A stretch of DNA of 64,000 bases from Tubulanus polymorphus (taxonomy: Eukaryota > Nemertea > Palaeonemertea > Tubulaniformes > Tubulanidae): assembly GCF_964204645.1 (NCBI RefSeq), contig NC_134027.1, positions 12,512,485-12,576,484 on the forward strand, written 5' to 3'. Shown piece by piece: positions 36,301 through 46,674 of the stretch. A program made the translations under genes and the position numbers. The stretch's first letter is position 1. Each line of letters begins with the position of its first letter. Under the pieces are notes generated by a model, which saw only the letters and a program-made list of their open reading frames with translations, had not been told where the DNA came from and made no database searches.

Positions 36301-37530
36301 CAAAAATGGTGGAATTTGTAATCCTGTGAATGGATTCTGCGATTGTCTTCGTGGTTATACAGGATTTGCCTGCGATCGCAGTAAGCAGTATTCAATTTTA
36401 GTGTGAACAAAATTTTAGAGATCATGAAATTGGTGTCATCCTACATGTCTAAGTTCTATGAACTGCAGATATCATTCATTTCATACCATAATTTCTAACT
36501 TGTCCACTATGATTTTTGGAATGGTTTTTTAACTGTTGTGTTATGAATTTTTAGTTTGTCCATATGGTACATATGGATACCGGTGTCGTGGATTGTGCTA
36601 TTGTCATTCTTCCTGTACTTGTAATCCATTCACGGGTGCCTGTTTCAACTATAATCAGTCTTCCATTGACCATAACTTACAGCAGAGTAAGTACTGTAAT
36701 TTCATTGATATAAGCTTACTTGCTGCAATTGCTTACTTTAATACTGTTCAGTACATCAAGTTATCTGCTGTTTCATCTGCAGTTAGACTGAGACTGGAGA
36801 TTCACCTGTTTTCTTTATGAATTATTGTGATTTTTTAGCTGGACAATGCCTTGCTGATAGAATCATTAAATCAAAGAATCTAGTCAAAGACCACTCGGAA
36901 CAATATAGGTAGATGTTACCTACAGATTTTCTATGAATCAAATTAAAAGTACTCAGACTTCTTTAAAAAATATATTTGTTAAGGGCAGTGCAGATTATGG
37001 TGGTCTTTTGGAGTTTGTTGTCCTTAATTTTTTCGAATATTTTACCTACCGTAATTCTTTGATACTGCATCCTTGACCAGTTTAATTAAGGAAGTTCCAT
37101 TCAAGCTTCTGATAGTTATTGTCATTTAACTTTCACATATTACATATAATATAACTTTTAACCTTATTTTAGCATTAAACATAAATAACAATCATAACGG
37201 TTTTGTCTTCATTTCTATTTTAGGTTGTGGGTAATTGCCCTTGTTGTGATCAGTATAATGGCTGCTGTTAGTATCATATTGAATATATCTATGCTGTGTA
37301 TGTTCTATCGCTGTGAAATTCCATCCAGAAACACATTAAACTATCGTAAATTCCGTAAGGCAATTGTAGAACCGCGTCAAATCTTGATCGATGATGATAG
37401 CGACGATTCCAATTCATCGTATGACATTTCTGATGCAACGAGTGACGAAATTTTCAAACCTTTGAAAATGACTGAATCAACGAAACTGATTAATGTCTCT
37501 GAAACCAAAATCAATGCTCTGTCTGAGTGA
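27370..37530 (+). CDS. NAGPA: NAGPA, N-acetylglucosamine-1-phosphodiester alpha-N-acetylglucosaminidase (uncovering enzyme)
   Basis: Removes the covering GlcNAc from GlcNAc-phospho-mannose in the trans-Golgi, exposing mannose-6-phosphate on lysosomal enzymes. Eleven exons with matching phases: 27370-27458, 27991-28394, 32295-32388, 32472-32605, 34013-34121, 34195-34323, 34650-34852, 36204-36380, 36555-36686, 36839-36908, 37224-37530. They give 615 residues (human about 515). Exon 1 supplies a hydrophobic signal segment. The catalytic domain shows ILLPY (36-40), LEPGGNGGC (122-130), GYLSENDLL, FVNVISARTAIGHD and NAINLDGGGSS (294-304). Cysteine-rich EGF-like modules follow (about 343-505), including CNPVNGFCDC. 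One membrane helix lies at about 515-540. The cytosolic tail of about 75 residues has YRKF and an acidic-serine cluster DDDSDDSNSS, plausible TGN sorting signals. All donors are GT and all acceptors AG. Its tail faces the convergent ALG10. Confidence 0.93.
28880..29085. repeat. Decayed element related to the one at 62190 (NAGPA intron 2)
   Basis: The stretch contains TTTGGTTCGGACCAAATTGG and TTTGGCTCGGGCC. It also has a middle part that, reverse-complemented, matches 62340-62440: TTTGAATTGCAACTA, ACCGG, then CAATGTTTAGTAT and GAGTGAATG. This is the same repeat in opposite orientation, with ends not definable. Confidence 0.6.
29897..30597. mobile_element. Inverted-repeat element with ACCGGTCTAA motifs (NAGPA intron 2)
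   Basis: The ends are GGCGCGTTCACACGAC and the inverse GTCGTGTGAATGCGGC, flanked by TATA on both sides, so a TA or TATA target duplication. Each shoulder carries several variants of ACCGGTCTAATTTGG and TTTAGACCGGTCTA. The interior has a short open frame 30337-30420 reading SHEECLALLRIWKQD, which resembles the Myb/SANT-like helix of PIF/Harbinger partner proteins. An internal stop follows. Confidence 0.7.
31241..31350. repeat. Interstitial TTAGGG-like repeat block
   Basis: About 110 bp with at least eight GGGTTAGGG or TAGGG units interrupted by GGGTCC and similar variants. It is too short and degenerate for a functional telomere. A similar block lies at 48930-49100, and both are followed within about 100 bp by a tRNA-like sequence. 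Confidence 0.8.
31384..31455 (+). repeat. tRNA-Glu-like SINE head or tRNA pseudogene
   Basis: The sequence has the polymerase III box A, TGGTCTAGTGG, and box B, GGTTCGAATCC, at tRNA spacing, and its D-arm resembles tRNA-Glu. The acceptor ends do not pair. The T stem is poorly paired and the anticodon loop lacks the normal T33. It is therefore not a working tRNA. A tRNA-derived SINE promoter is the likely identity; no SINE tail is resolved. Confidence 0.6.
35009..35077 (-). repeat. tRNA-like sequence (SINE head or pseudogene), minus strand
   Basis: On the minus strand the block shows a D-arm-like TAGCCCAGAGGTTTATCG and box B GGTTCGATTCC at tRNA distance. Acceptor and anticodon stems do not form well, so it is judged a tRNA-derived repeat in the intron between NAGPA exons 7 and 8. 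Confidence 0.5.
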
Positions 37531-38734
37531 AAATTCATTTAGAAGATAGTGTCACTGAATTATAAGCTAATCGAACTTGGTGCATTAATCTCAGAGGGCT
37601 GTTGTTTTCACTTTTCTTCATGGATGATTTGTTTGTCCATAGATGGAATATTCTATATCTCAAATTGATAATGAAGGTTTCAGTTTTCAGTATCATCCAT
37701 TTGTCCACCTGTGCAGTTAGTTTTTATGGGAAGTTCTTGATATATCTTGATAGATGTGTTATCGAAAGCAATACCAATAATTTGGCCGATCAGAGCTAAG
37801 ATCAGGCCACTTGGTGGCCATTTTCATCTTAAAATTGGGGTCAAGGGATACCTTGCCCACTTAGTGAAATGCATGAAAATCCGATTGAATATTGAATTCC
37901 CCCGCTGGTGAACAAAAACAGCAGTCATTGAACTTGAAACTCACTATCATAGAGCATGACATGATCCAGGAAGAAAGACACTCTAAATATTTGGATGGAT
38001 ATATGAAAGCTGTGGGTACTGGAGTGTGTAATGGGTAGTGTAGTGTGATCTGTGTGCATTTGTGGCCAGCACACAGATCACATTGTTCAATGGGGTTTGG
38101 TCCAGGACTCGTGAGATTTTCAACAACACGGAAGTAACGTGTAATAAATGATGACTTGAATTGCATGACTACCTACCACCCCTCATTATTGTTGGTAAAC
38201 TAAACGTTCCGCACTGACTAAAAATTAGTAATAACATTTTAGAAATGGCCAGAATTTTAACTTAGGTTCTATCTCATTTTTATTTTACAATTGTGATTGG
38301 TATAATTTTTTTTTAAACGGCCGTTAAGGCTTCATGTTTCGTCTGCAATTCACTGCAAATAGTTACGCAACTACGCACATTTCAGTGTTTTTGGCAGCTG
38401 TACACTCAATCGGCACCGTTCGTGACTAGCTTCACTGCGGAATTATCATTAATTAACATCGCCATATCACATCATTAACTTATATTGTGCCTTAAAACCC
38501 TAACAGCCGAAATAATTGAAATGCACACATGATTTCTATCATTGAAAATTGAGAGTGGCCATGTTTGTGTTTGCTACTTCGCGTAAATCCCGCGCGGTGG
38601 CGCAGCCGCGCGGAGTGGGGCCGATACGTCCAGAGAAATACATGTATACACATGTATAAATATATTCATATATAAGTTGAATATTTAGCAATATTGCAGA
38701 ATGTAGGACTTAGAAGTTAATATCCTGCTAGTTT
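37531..38734. other. Intergenic stretch 3' of NAGPA
   Basis: This holds the NAGPA 3' untranslated region, whose end is undetermined. Positions 38560-38630 have a short CG-rich stretch with no identified role. No further gene is seen before the ALG10 stop at 41389. Confidence 0.4.
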
Positions 38735-39046
38735 TAGGGTCTTTGGTTTTTGTATATGGTCACCAGGGGTGTTGAATAGCAGAATATCTTCTAGTATTTC
38801 CGTATTTTATTCGTACGTAGGCATATTTTACGTACCACGATCAATTGCAAAATTGTAACTAATGACAATTTTTATAATGTGGTGAGTTTGAAGGTCATTC
38901 TTATTTGTATATGGTCACAAGGGGGTGTTGAATAGCGGAATGACTCAACGTTTCCTTCTAGGCATATTTTGTTACCACAATCAAATGCAAAATTTTAGCT
39001 CATGACACGTTTTATTTCAAGTGGGCATGGTGTCCCTGGACCCCTA
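38735..39046 (+). mobile_element. Pearl-like Helitron-associated repeat, 3' part
   Basis: About two core units (each with ACCAGGGGTGTTGAATAGC or similar) are followed by the family 3' end: CAAGTGGGCATGGTGTCC, TGGACCCCTAG, then T. The 5' module is absent. It lies between NAGPA and ALG10. Confidence 0.75.
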
Positions 39047-39399
39047 GTTCTTACAATCATGGGCCCTAAGGGGATGCATGTATACATGTTAAACATCAGG
39101 ATGATTGATCATCTTCAAAATTTTCTTTGAAAACTTGCAAAAAATGTGCAAAAAGTGTTGGTTTCGGTGAATAAGATCGAAGGTCTTCAAAACTTCCAGA
39201 ATTAATGTCCAAGGAAAAGTGAATGGAAAAGCCTGCTAGGGCTAAAAATATGCAATACTATTCATGTATGATTATATATCATGATATATTATTGATATAT
39301 TATTGGTTAGTGATAAAGTTAGATTTTATCTGCAGTTATTGCAACGTTCAAATTAAATGCCAAGGAGTATTTTTATATATACAACTGTATCTATTTGTA

Positions 39400-40103
39400 C
39401 AGGGTGGCCCGAGAAAAAAGTCACCGATAGAATTATGTAATTTGATTAATTTGTTCTAGAATAAAGCCATGGAATGTTTACTTCATAAAGTTTAACTTTC
39501 AGGGAAAATCGTTGATGCATAAAGGACTCAGGTCAAGCAATCCAAAGTGTTGCTCATTTTACCAACTTGCGCTTGAATTATGAATTGAGTCACCGATTGA
39601 AAAGATCATATGTTAAACCCAAAACCGTAAGGATTTTATTCTTAAGAACTTACTGGTAAATATTGCACAGTTTTTGGCAGATCCTGCAAAACAATGATCC
39701 TGTCCTTTGCGATTACTTTTAGTCTATTTCATTGCAACCTCTAATGTGCCGGTCGCTATTTGAGGGTTTTTGAAAGCAAAGTTGATGATCATGTCAGAAT
39801 GTTTTGTTGATAAGCTTTGAAGATGAAAAAACGATTGGTTTAGGTTTTGGGTTTAACGTATGGTTTGTTTTAATCGCCGACTCAATTCATAATTCAAGTG
39901 CAAGTTGGTAAAATGACCAATTCGTCACTTTTTGGAGGATCGGTACTGTGGCATTTAAAGCATAAGCAATTTTCCATGATAGATTAACATTAAAAATAAA
40001 CATCCTATGGCTCCATTCTAGAGGAAAGTTTTTGAATTACATAACTTTGTTTATTGATAAGAGATACATTATTGAATTGGTGACATTTTTCCGGGATACT
40101 CTG
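39400..40103. mobile_element. Mariner-type MITE with TA flanks
   Basis: The 704-bp element begins CAGGGTGGCCCGAGAAAAA and ends with the imperfect inverse CCGGGATACTCTG, each flanked by TA. Interior arms are inverse copies as well: CAACTTGCGCTTGAATTATG near 39570 matches a reversed copy near 39895. The long arms and TA duplication fit a Tc1/mariner-type foldback MITE. No transposase sequence is seen. Confidence 0.75.
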
Positions 40104-40704
40104 TACAGCTATGTTAAATGTCACTCTTGTTTTAAAATGCATTTATATATTTTCTCAAATAAAACATGGTGCTGGAAATAAGTAAATAGTTCACGTTTTG
40201 TTTTTCATATGGTAAAGCTTACTAGACATAAAATTATTCACACGTTAAAATGAAACTAAAATACTAACATAAGAAAATGCGTTCCTGAAGCTTTATGAAT
40301 AATTATTCATCAACTGTGATTTTAATTATGAAATACATGTATCGAAATGCTACTACTGTTTTTTCCAATGTCTAACCAAAAACAGGAAATAAGGATTGCT
40401 CCATTAAATGTGTTTATTGATAATTGACCAGCTGCCGTTTGAGACATGACAACGAAATCAACTGAGACAAATTAATCCGTAAAAGAATTGTTGGTCCTCT
40501 TTATTGATTAAGCTGCTCTAGACCTTGTTCAATATCTAGACCATTTTTACCGATGCACAGTTGAGCTCATCCTCGCTTGCCCCCCATGGGTTCGATTGCT
40601 TGCCGCCAAGGTCAAGCCAACAGAAACCCAGGCTAAAAACCCTTGATTGGTTTACAACTATTACATTACCCAAGATTTCTTGGGCAGACGGGTTGCTGCC
40701 AAGC

Positions 40705-40799
40705 AGCCACCAGTCTATGTTTCTAGCCAATCTGATGCATAGCGAATCTACCGGTGAAAAACAACGTATCTGATTGGCTTAATACATAGACTGGTGGCC
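40705..40799. repeat. Hairpin with about 35-bp arms
   Basis: The left arm 40705-40740 reads AGCCACCAGTCTATGTTTC and TAGCCAATCTGAT. The right arm 40765-40799 is its near-perfect inverse (ATCTGATTGGCTTAATACAT, then AGACTGGTGGC). The loop is about 25 bp. Origin unknown. Confidence 0.7.
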
Positions 40800-41388
40800 T
40801 ATAAGACTATTCCTAGCTTGAAATCAGCGATATATGTCAATAGTCATTATTTTAGTTGCGGTTAGTGTATTAAATAGAAAAATAAAGAATTCAATTTTTA
40901 AATAATTTCTTGTAGATGTTGATTCAATTTTTCCATTTACCGAAATTAATTCTCAAGTTGTAGTTCAGAAAAAGGCTGGAAATCTAACATTTCAGACTTT
41001 TTCTTGGACCGTAAAGATCCAATTGAGGCAAGGTTTACTATAATAATAATTTGGAGGAACGCAATAGGGTTTTATGTGAAAAAGCTGAAAAGCTTAATTA
41101 CAGTAGTATCCACTCAATTCAGATCATTTGGGACTAACAAAATTCATTAGATTCACAAGAAGTTTTCTTGTATATTGAACAATTGGACATCAAATCATGT
41201 CCGGAGTAGACCAAAAACTGGATTAAGCCGATCCGGATTCTGGTTTGACTTCAGAATTATAACAGAACACATCTCGCTAATCCAGTGACTCATACAAATG
41301 ACTAAACAAACCATGAAGCGTAAAATCCACTTAATTTGACAAAGAAATTGACTTTTTAATCGAAAATAATTTATAGAATTTATTCCGT

Positions 41389-44300
41389 TCACCACATAAA
41401 ACGTTGCTTATTTTCACTATCAGGCCACAAAAAAGGCCTCTCAACAAAAATGTATATCGTTAGAGCGTTGACTGCACCATAAACTATGAGTTCAAGAATA
41501 ATTTTCCAATAAGCAGCGATGTTCATATTAAGTCGAAGAATTAGATATGGAATGATAAAATAGCGAAACTCCATCAACTGTTGAGGAACTAGACAAATAC
41601 ACGTACACACCGCGAATAACATCTTCCAGATGATGTTTTTGAAGCGTAGTTCATAGCAAACACTCCACGCCGCATAGACATAAACAGGAATCAAAGCAAA
41701 TTTTACTAAATCGTGACGGCGATAAATTCGCGACCAAACGTAAAATGTGTAGTGGCGATTGTCCGCGAGTAAGTAAGGATGCGCGTACGTTAATTTCCAA
41801 ACACACACAGCGGCAAAAATGACAAGCAGTACAGTAGTCAGTTTATGTCTCCAGATCCACAGAAGACAGGCGATGATTTTATGAATAGATATTAAATGCA
41901 TGAAAGAAAACGCAAGCGTAAAACCGAGAAAATAGAAAATCTGCGGTATGTGTAAGCAAGCTTGATGAGCAGTCCGAGCACCAACGACTATTCCATTATT
42001 CATTATTACGAAAACAACAAAAGCCATGCCAACTAAAATATACGCATAGCACTGTGTTATAATGTTTCTAAGCAAGAGACGAAACCCCGGAGTCCAGTTT
42101 CGTAATTCATTCCACAGAGTTGCTAAAACAATCTTTAGAAAACCGCTGCTCTGTATTGTAACATCACTGATGTCTTTTTTCTTCAGCAAGATCAGATCCA
42201 TAATGAGATGCGCGACGGCTAATCCAGCGGTAAAGAACACCCATATAATGTTCGTCTGTCGGAACAAAATGGCACCTATGCCTGAAACTGCTGCGAGTTT
42301 GTGTTTGTGATGCCTACCTAATAAAATTGTCAGCAAAACGAAAAATGTCGATCCAGAATCCGTATAGTACAGGAACGTAAAGAAATACAATGTCGGTAAG
42401 AGTGTCAGCGCTGTAGCTGTCAGGAGTCCGCGACACTTGTCAAATTCCTTAAAAATTAAAAAACTCTGATTTTGGAAAAGTGTTTGAGTAGACCAATTGA
42501 TGAAATTTATCTTTTAAATCAGCTGTTTACCTTAGACTTGCCATGAATGTGCCAAATAAGAAGCAATAGGAGCACAAAATTCCCCATCGAGAATCCGATG
42601 TTGATACAACGTAACCAAAATGTGACGCAAATTTCTCCCATCTTGAAATCTGTCAGCCGGGCGACTAGTTGGAAGATACCAGTTGATACGAGGTAAAGTC
42701 CAGGTAGAGTTGTAATCATAGGATCCCACTGAAATGACCATACAAAAATGCAGTAGGGGTTAATGTAAAACTAGGGGTCCAGGGACACCATGTCCACTTG
42801 GGAAGTGCTTTCAATTGCTCAACAATCTAACAATTTCAATATTCAACACCCCTGACCAACACAATAACTAAAGACCTTGAAACTCACCACAATCATAGAA
42901 TATGTCAGCAGCTATGATTTTTTAATTGATTGTGATAGCAAAATATGCCTCGTTACCAATTTAATATGGAAATACCAAGTTATTCTACTATTCAACGCAC
43001 CCTGGTGACCACATGCAAAACCCAATGACCTTGATACACACCACAATCATAGAACATGTCATGAACTACAACTTTGAAATTGATCATGGTAACAAAATAT
43101 GCCTAGGTACCAATCTAATAAGGAAATAATAAGATATTCTACTATTCAACGCCCCCTGGTGACCACATAGAATAACTAATGTCCTTAAAACTCACCACAA
43201 TCATAGATGATGTCATGAGCTACAACTTTTCAATTTGTGGTAACAAAATATGCATAGGAACGAATATAATATAGAAATACCAAGTTATTGTATTATTCAA
43301 CGCTCCTGGTGGCCATACACAAAAACCAATGACCTTGAAACTCACCGAAATCATAGAACATGTTATGGGCTACAACTTTCTTATTGATTGTGGTAACAAA
43401 TTATGCTTAGGTATCAATATAATATGGAAAAAGTTTTTCCCACCTATGATAGAGTACTGATGACACCAAGATGGCCGCCAATAGCGCAATAATTGGCCAA
43501 TCAAAAATACCTGTCTCAGGTATATAACATCCCTTTCGAAAGAATACCCATCACAAATTGTAATGAGAAATGGCAAACCAGTAGGAAGCTACAGGACTCA
43601 GAATTCGGGCCAAATTTGACATTTTTGGGCACTAAAAAGGTCATAGGACGGCCATCTTGAGTCTGATCAACCCAATTTTTCTTATGCTGATGGGCCCTTG
43701 GGGGATTCAAATGTATACAAACGATCAAGGTAATTGATCTAAGCGTCTTCAAAATTTCCCTCAAAAAATTCAAAAATATGTAAAAAGTGCTGATTTTGGC
43801 GACCAACAATGGCTGCCAGTTGGCCATCTTGATTCTGACAGGGCCAGTTTTTGGGCTGAAGATGTGTCTAGGGTAGATACATGTGTAACCCAAATATAGA
43901 GACATTACATTGAAGCGTCTTCAAAACTTCCCAAAATAACTGGATTCCATCTACGGACGGACGACAAGTGAACGCAATAGCCCGCTGGGACTAAAGTCCC
44001 AAGTGGGCTAAAAATTCCCCGAATTCAAGGAGCACTCAAAATCCGTGGATCCCAATGGCTTACAATACAAGTTCAAATGTATGCAAGGTGCCACCATCTG
44101 TTTTTAACCCACTTGGGACTTAAGTCCTAACATGCTACAAGTTACATGTACCAATTGATTGCCGTTACAAAATATGCATAGACACCAATATAAATAGACA
44201 AATTGTATATGATTCAAAAATCAAATCCCCTAGTGGCAAGAAAAAATTTGGATGATTGCAATTCCATGTGGGGAGAGGTAGCCTATGAAAGTGCTAATAA

Positions 44301-46674
44301 ACATCCAACTCAAAAGACTATACTTTAATTAACTGCATCAGCATTAATGCCAGTCTTAATCCCACCATAAACTTTTTTGTTTTTTCAATTCAACTATTTT
44401 TTGAGGCGACTATGTCAAATGTTTTGAGTTATTAAAACGATCACCAAACACTAATTTGGATTATAAATCTATGCCAAAACAGAACTTCCATTGGATTACA
44501 GAAGAGACAGTTTATGGCATTTTAAAGGGCTGAAATGACGCTCAAAGCTTCTTCCCTCAAAATGAGGGACGAAAATTAACCACTTTCGCCCCAGAAGTTA
44601 TTCGGGAACAATGGCTAGATACTTAACTATTGTGACCCGAGATCTAAAACAAAATGAGAAGCATTCATTTATAAGATACAGTGGCACGTATACGCTGTAT
44701 AGATTGGAAAAAGTTTTGAGACTTACGAATGCTCTAGCCCGGTAGACATAATAAGTGATAATGATAACCTACTTGCCCTAATGGAAATATACTTGTCCAG
44801 GGCAGATAGACAAAGCGCCTAGATCGGACCCTGTCCAGATCTGTTCAATCGGCGATACCGACGTACCCCCAGTGCGCATGCATGATTCCACTGTAAAGCA
44901 CATGTACCTTAGTGGTAGACCTACAGCGCTCCAACAACTATAAGCCACCAAGCTGAACTTCCGGACTTCGTTACTACTTAGGTAGGCAAACTCGTCTTGT
45001 ACTCACTTTGAAGTGCCCTCAAAAATGTCACCCCAAAATTTTTTTGACCAAGGTTTTCCACCTATATTTTTTCAACGCATGAAATGACCGAAAGCACCCC
45101 CTAAAATGGTGTAGAAGTATTCGGAGTACGTGGTATTTCGTAAAAAGTGCCCTTTTTTCTCATTGGACACCCCCCATGGAAAATCCTAGATCCGCCCTTG
45201 GTTACCTAATCGTTGGAGGTAAGCTTTTTATAATCGGATGGGCTTATACCAACGTTAAGGATGACAAGGGCCAAAACACGGTTGAAAAAAGAAACACTTC
45301 GAAAATATAGGCTACTTTCTATACACTTCAGTCGACAATTAATGGCTTAATTCACTAACATAGGTACCTTTCGAAATAATTCAATTTTATGTATGTTTCG
45401 AGCGATTAATCAACTTTATTTTGAGAAATTAATCATTTTCACCACAAATTCCGCCATTTCTCTGTATTGCATACATGTGGCATGATAGACAGGGTGACCT
45501 ACAAGGATTTATATAAATCTTCCAAGACGAAACGACAATTTCTATTTTTGATGGTTTTCCAACATATATTTCAAATCTTCGTGCTGTCCATGATAAATAA
45601 TGAAATGATAAATTCTGGATGAAGAAAAATGAGAATTAGTGTTGATTTCTTAATTTTTTCAATTTCGTCGTTTCGTTTCTTTAGTTTGTGCTGTTGTCCT
45701 GGCCTCAGTCCACAGGTGCCAGCACCCTCCACAAGTTTTCAAAATGGCCCCCGTTGAATTGACGGAAATTTACTCTCACTTTACGGCCGATTTGCACATG
45801 GATTAAGATCGTCAGTTGAGGTGTTATAGGTATCAAACAAACAACGAATCTGTTGTGCATTGATTACAACAAAAATTAGACGGATATCTGAGAAGACCAG
45901 AAAATGCCAGGCAAATTACTCATGAGTCAAAATACTCACGAAGATTTCATTGAAAAATTACCTTCCAATTCCTGACTGTGGTTTGTGAAAATATCCGATC
46001 ATGAAACTAAACCACAGACAGGTTACTGACTATGGTAGAGAGTGCTGGTGTCACGCTATTTGGTGGTTGTACTTTGTTAATTCAATTTTGTTGCTACCTA
46101 TAATCTTTAACGTGCTAAAACGGTGTCAATGTTTTCTAGAAATCATCAAGGATTGAAATTTTGGGCGCGTCTCATATTTCAGGATAAAAGTACATACATG
46201 GGAACCAACTTTGTCTTTGGCAGTGTTCAGCTGTCCTGATATTATTGGACATGGAGGATGACTATCAATCATGACTTTTTTGGAAATTGGAATAACATTT
46301 GCTGGTGAATTATGCAATATTTCTCCATTGTCAAAGCCCATACTCAAGTGCGTAGTGTTATAGCTAACCCTGACCCCGATTGAAAATGCCGCCATTTTAA
46401 TTTTAAAGTCAGAGCACGTTGAACGCATCACAGACCCGGCGAGGAACATCAATACCCGCAACACCGTCCGGTGCTGCCACACATCATCTGGACGAGATTT
46501 TACCTCGCTAAATTCCCCTTCACAGTATTTAGAGGCTTGTCTGATATGAAATATCTCATCCATATATGGACCGTGTTGCGTGTTAGATATCTTCAATAAG
46601 ATGCAGCCGGCCAAACCGACTAGAAAAGCCGTAATTTCGCAGCCGGCAAGAAAAACGCTACTGTGCATCGCCAT
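41389..46674 (-). CDS. ALG10: ALG10, dolichyl-P-Glc:Glc2Man9GlcNAc2-PP-dolichol alpha-1,2-glucosyltransferase
   Basis: Adds the third, terminal glucose to the lipid-linked oligosaccharide in the ER lumen, the last step before oligosaccharide transfer to protein. Three minus-strand exons: 46674-46504 (57 codons), 42728-42531 (66) and 42447-41389 (352 plus stop). All junctions are phase 0, giving 475 residues; human ALG10 is 473. Conserved DIE2/ALG10 blocks are in order: PYMDEIFH (36-43), YCEGEFS at the exon 1 end, WDPMITTLPGLYLVS opening exon 2, TLYFFTFLYYTDSGS, FRQTNIIWVFF, GGIVVG-type NGIVVGAR, HYTFYVW, LLEFRYF-type LMEFRYFIIPY, and the terminal QRFMW. Many hydrophobic helices fit a multi-pass ER membrane protein. 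The start is the ATG at 46674. Intron 1 is 3.8 kb and holds several repeats; intron 2 is 83 bp. In mammals the relative ALG10B (KCR1) also modulates potassium channels. Confidence 0.95.
42771..44012 (-). mobile_element. Pearl-like Helitron-associated repeat, full-length copy in ALG10 intron 1
   Basis: About 1240 bp on the minus strand. The 5' end reads TTTTTAGCCCACTTGGGACT. A unique 5' part of about 550 bp contains CTACCCTAGACACATCTTC and CAAGATGGCC-type words. Four core units of about 150-156 bp follow, marked by GTTGAATAG next to ACCAGGGGG. The 3' end has the inverse CTTCCCAAGTGG, a small hairpin GGACATGGTGTCC and the terminus CCCCTAG. A 5'-terminal motif inverted just before a 3' hairpin, plus a tandem core, is the layout of Helentron-associated elements (HINEs), including the bivalve pearl family. 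No Rep or helicase is encoded. Confidence 0.8.
44101..44205 (+). mobile_element. Pearl-like repeat fragment
   Basis: It begins TTTTTAACCCACTTGGGAC and jumps directly to a core-unit piece (GCCGTTACAAAATATGCATAG, one base longer than an exact core match). This is a deletion derivative of the same family, next to the full copy. Confidence 0.65.
45000..45200. mobile_element. hAT-like element, right end only
   Basis: It ends CCTAGATCCGCCCTTG, the inverse of CAGGGGCGGATCTAGG (the last bases changed), and contains AAAGTGCCC and TGCCCTC words as in the element at 54659-56214. No left end is found. Lies in ALG10 intron 1. Confidence 0.5.

Noticed and set aside
42771-44012. Classical terminal-inverted-repeat MITE
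   Set aside because: The inverse of the 5' GCCCACTTGGGA lies about 30 bp inside the 3' end and is followed by a hairpin and CCCCTAG, and copies show no target duplication. The layout fits a Helitron-associated element better.
46126-46503. Extension of ALG10 exon 1 into a 186-codon frame
   Set aside because: The frame runs on past the donor CGAG|GTAAAA, but homology to ALG10 stops exactly there and resumes with WDPMITT at 42728. The extension is intron read-through.
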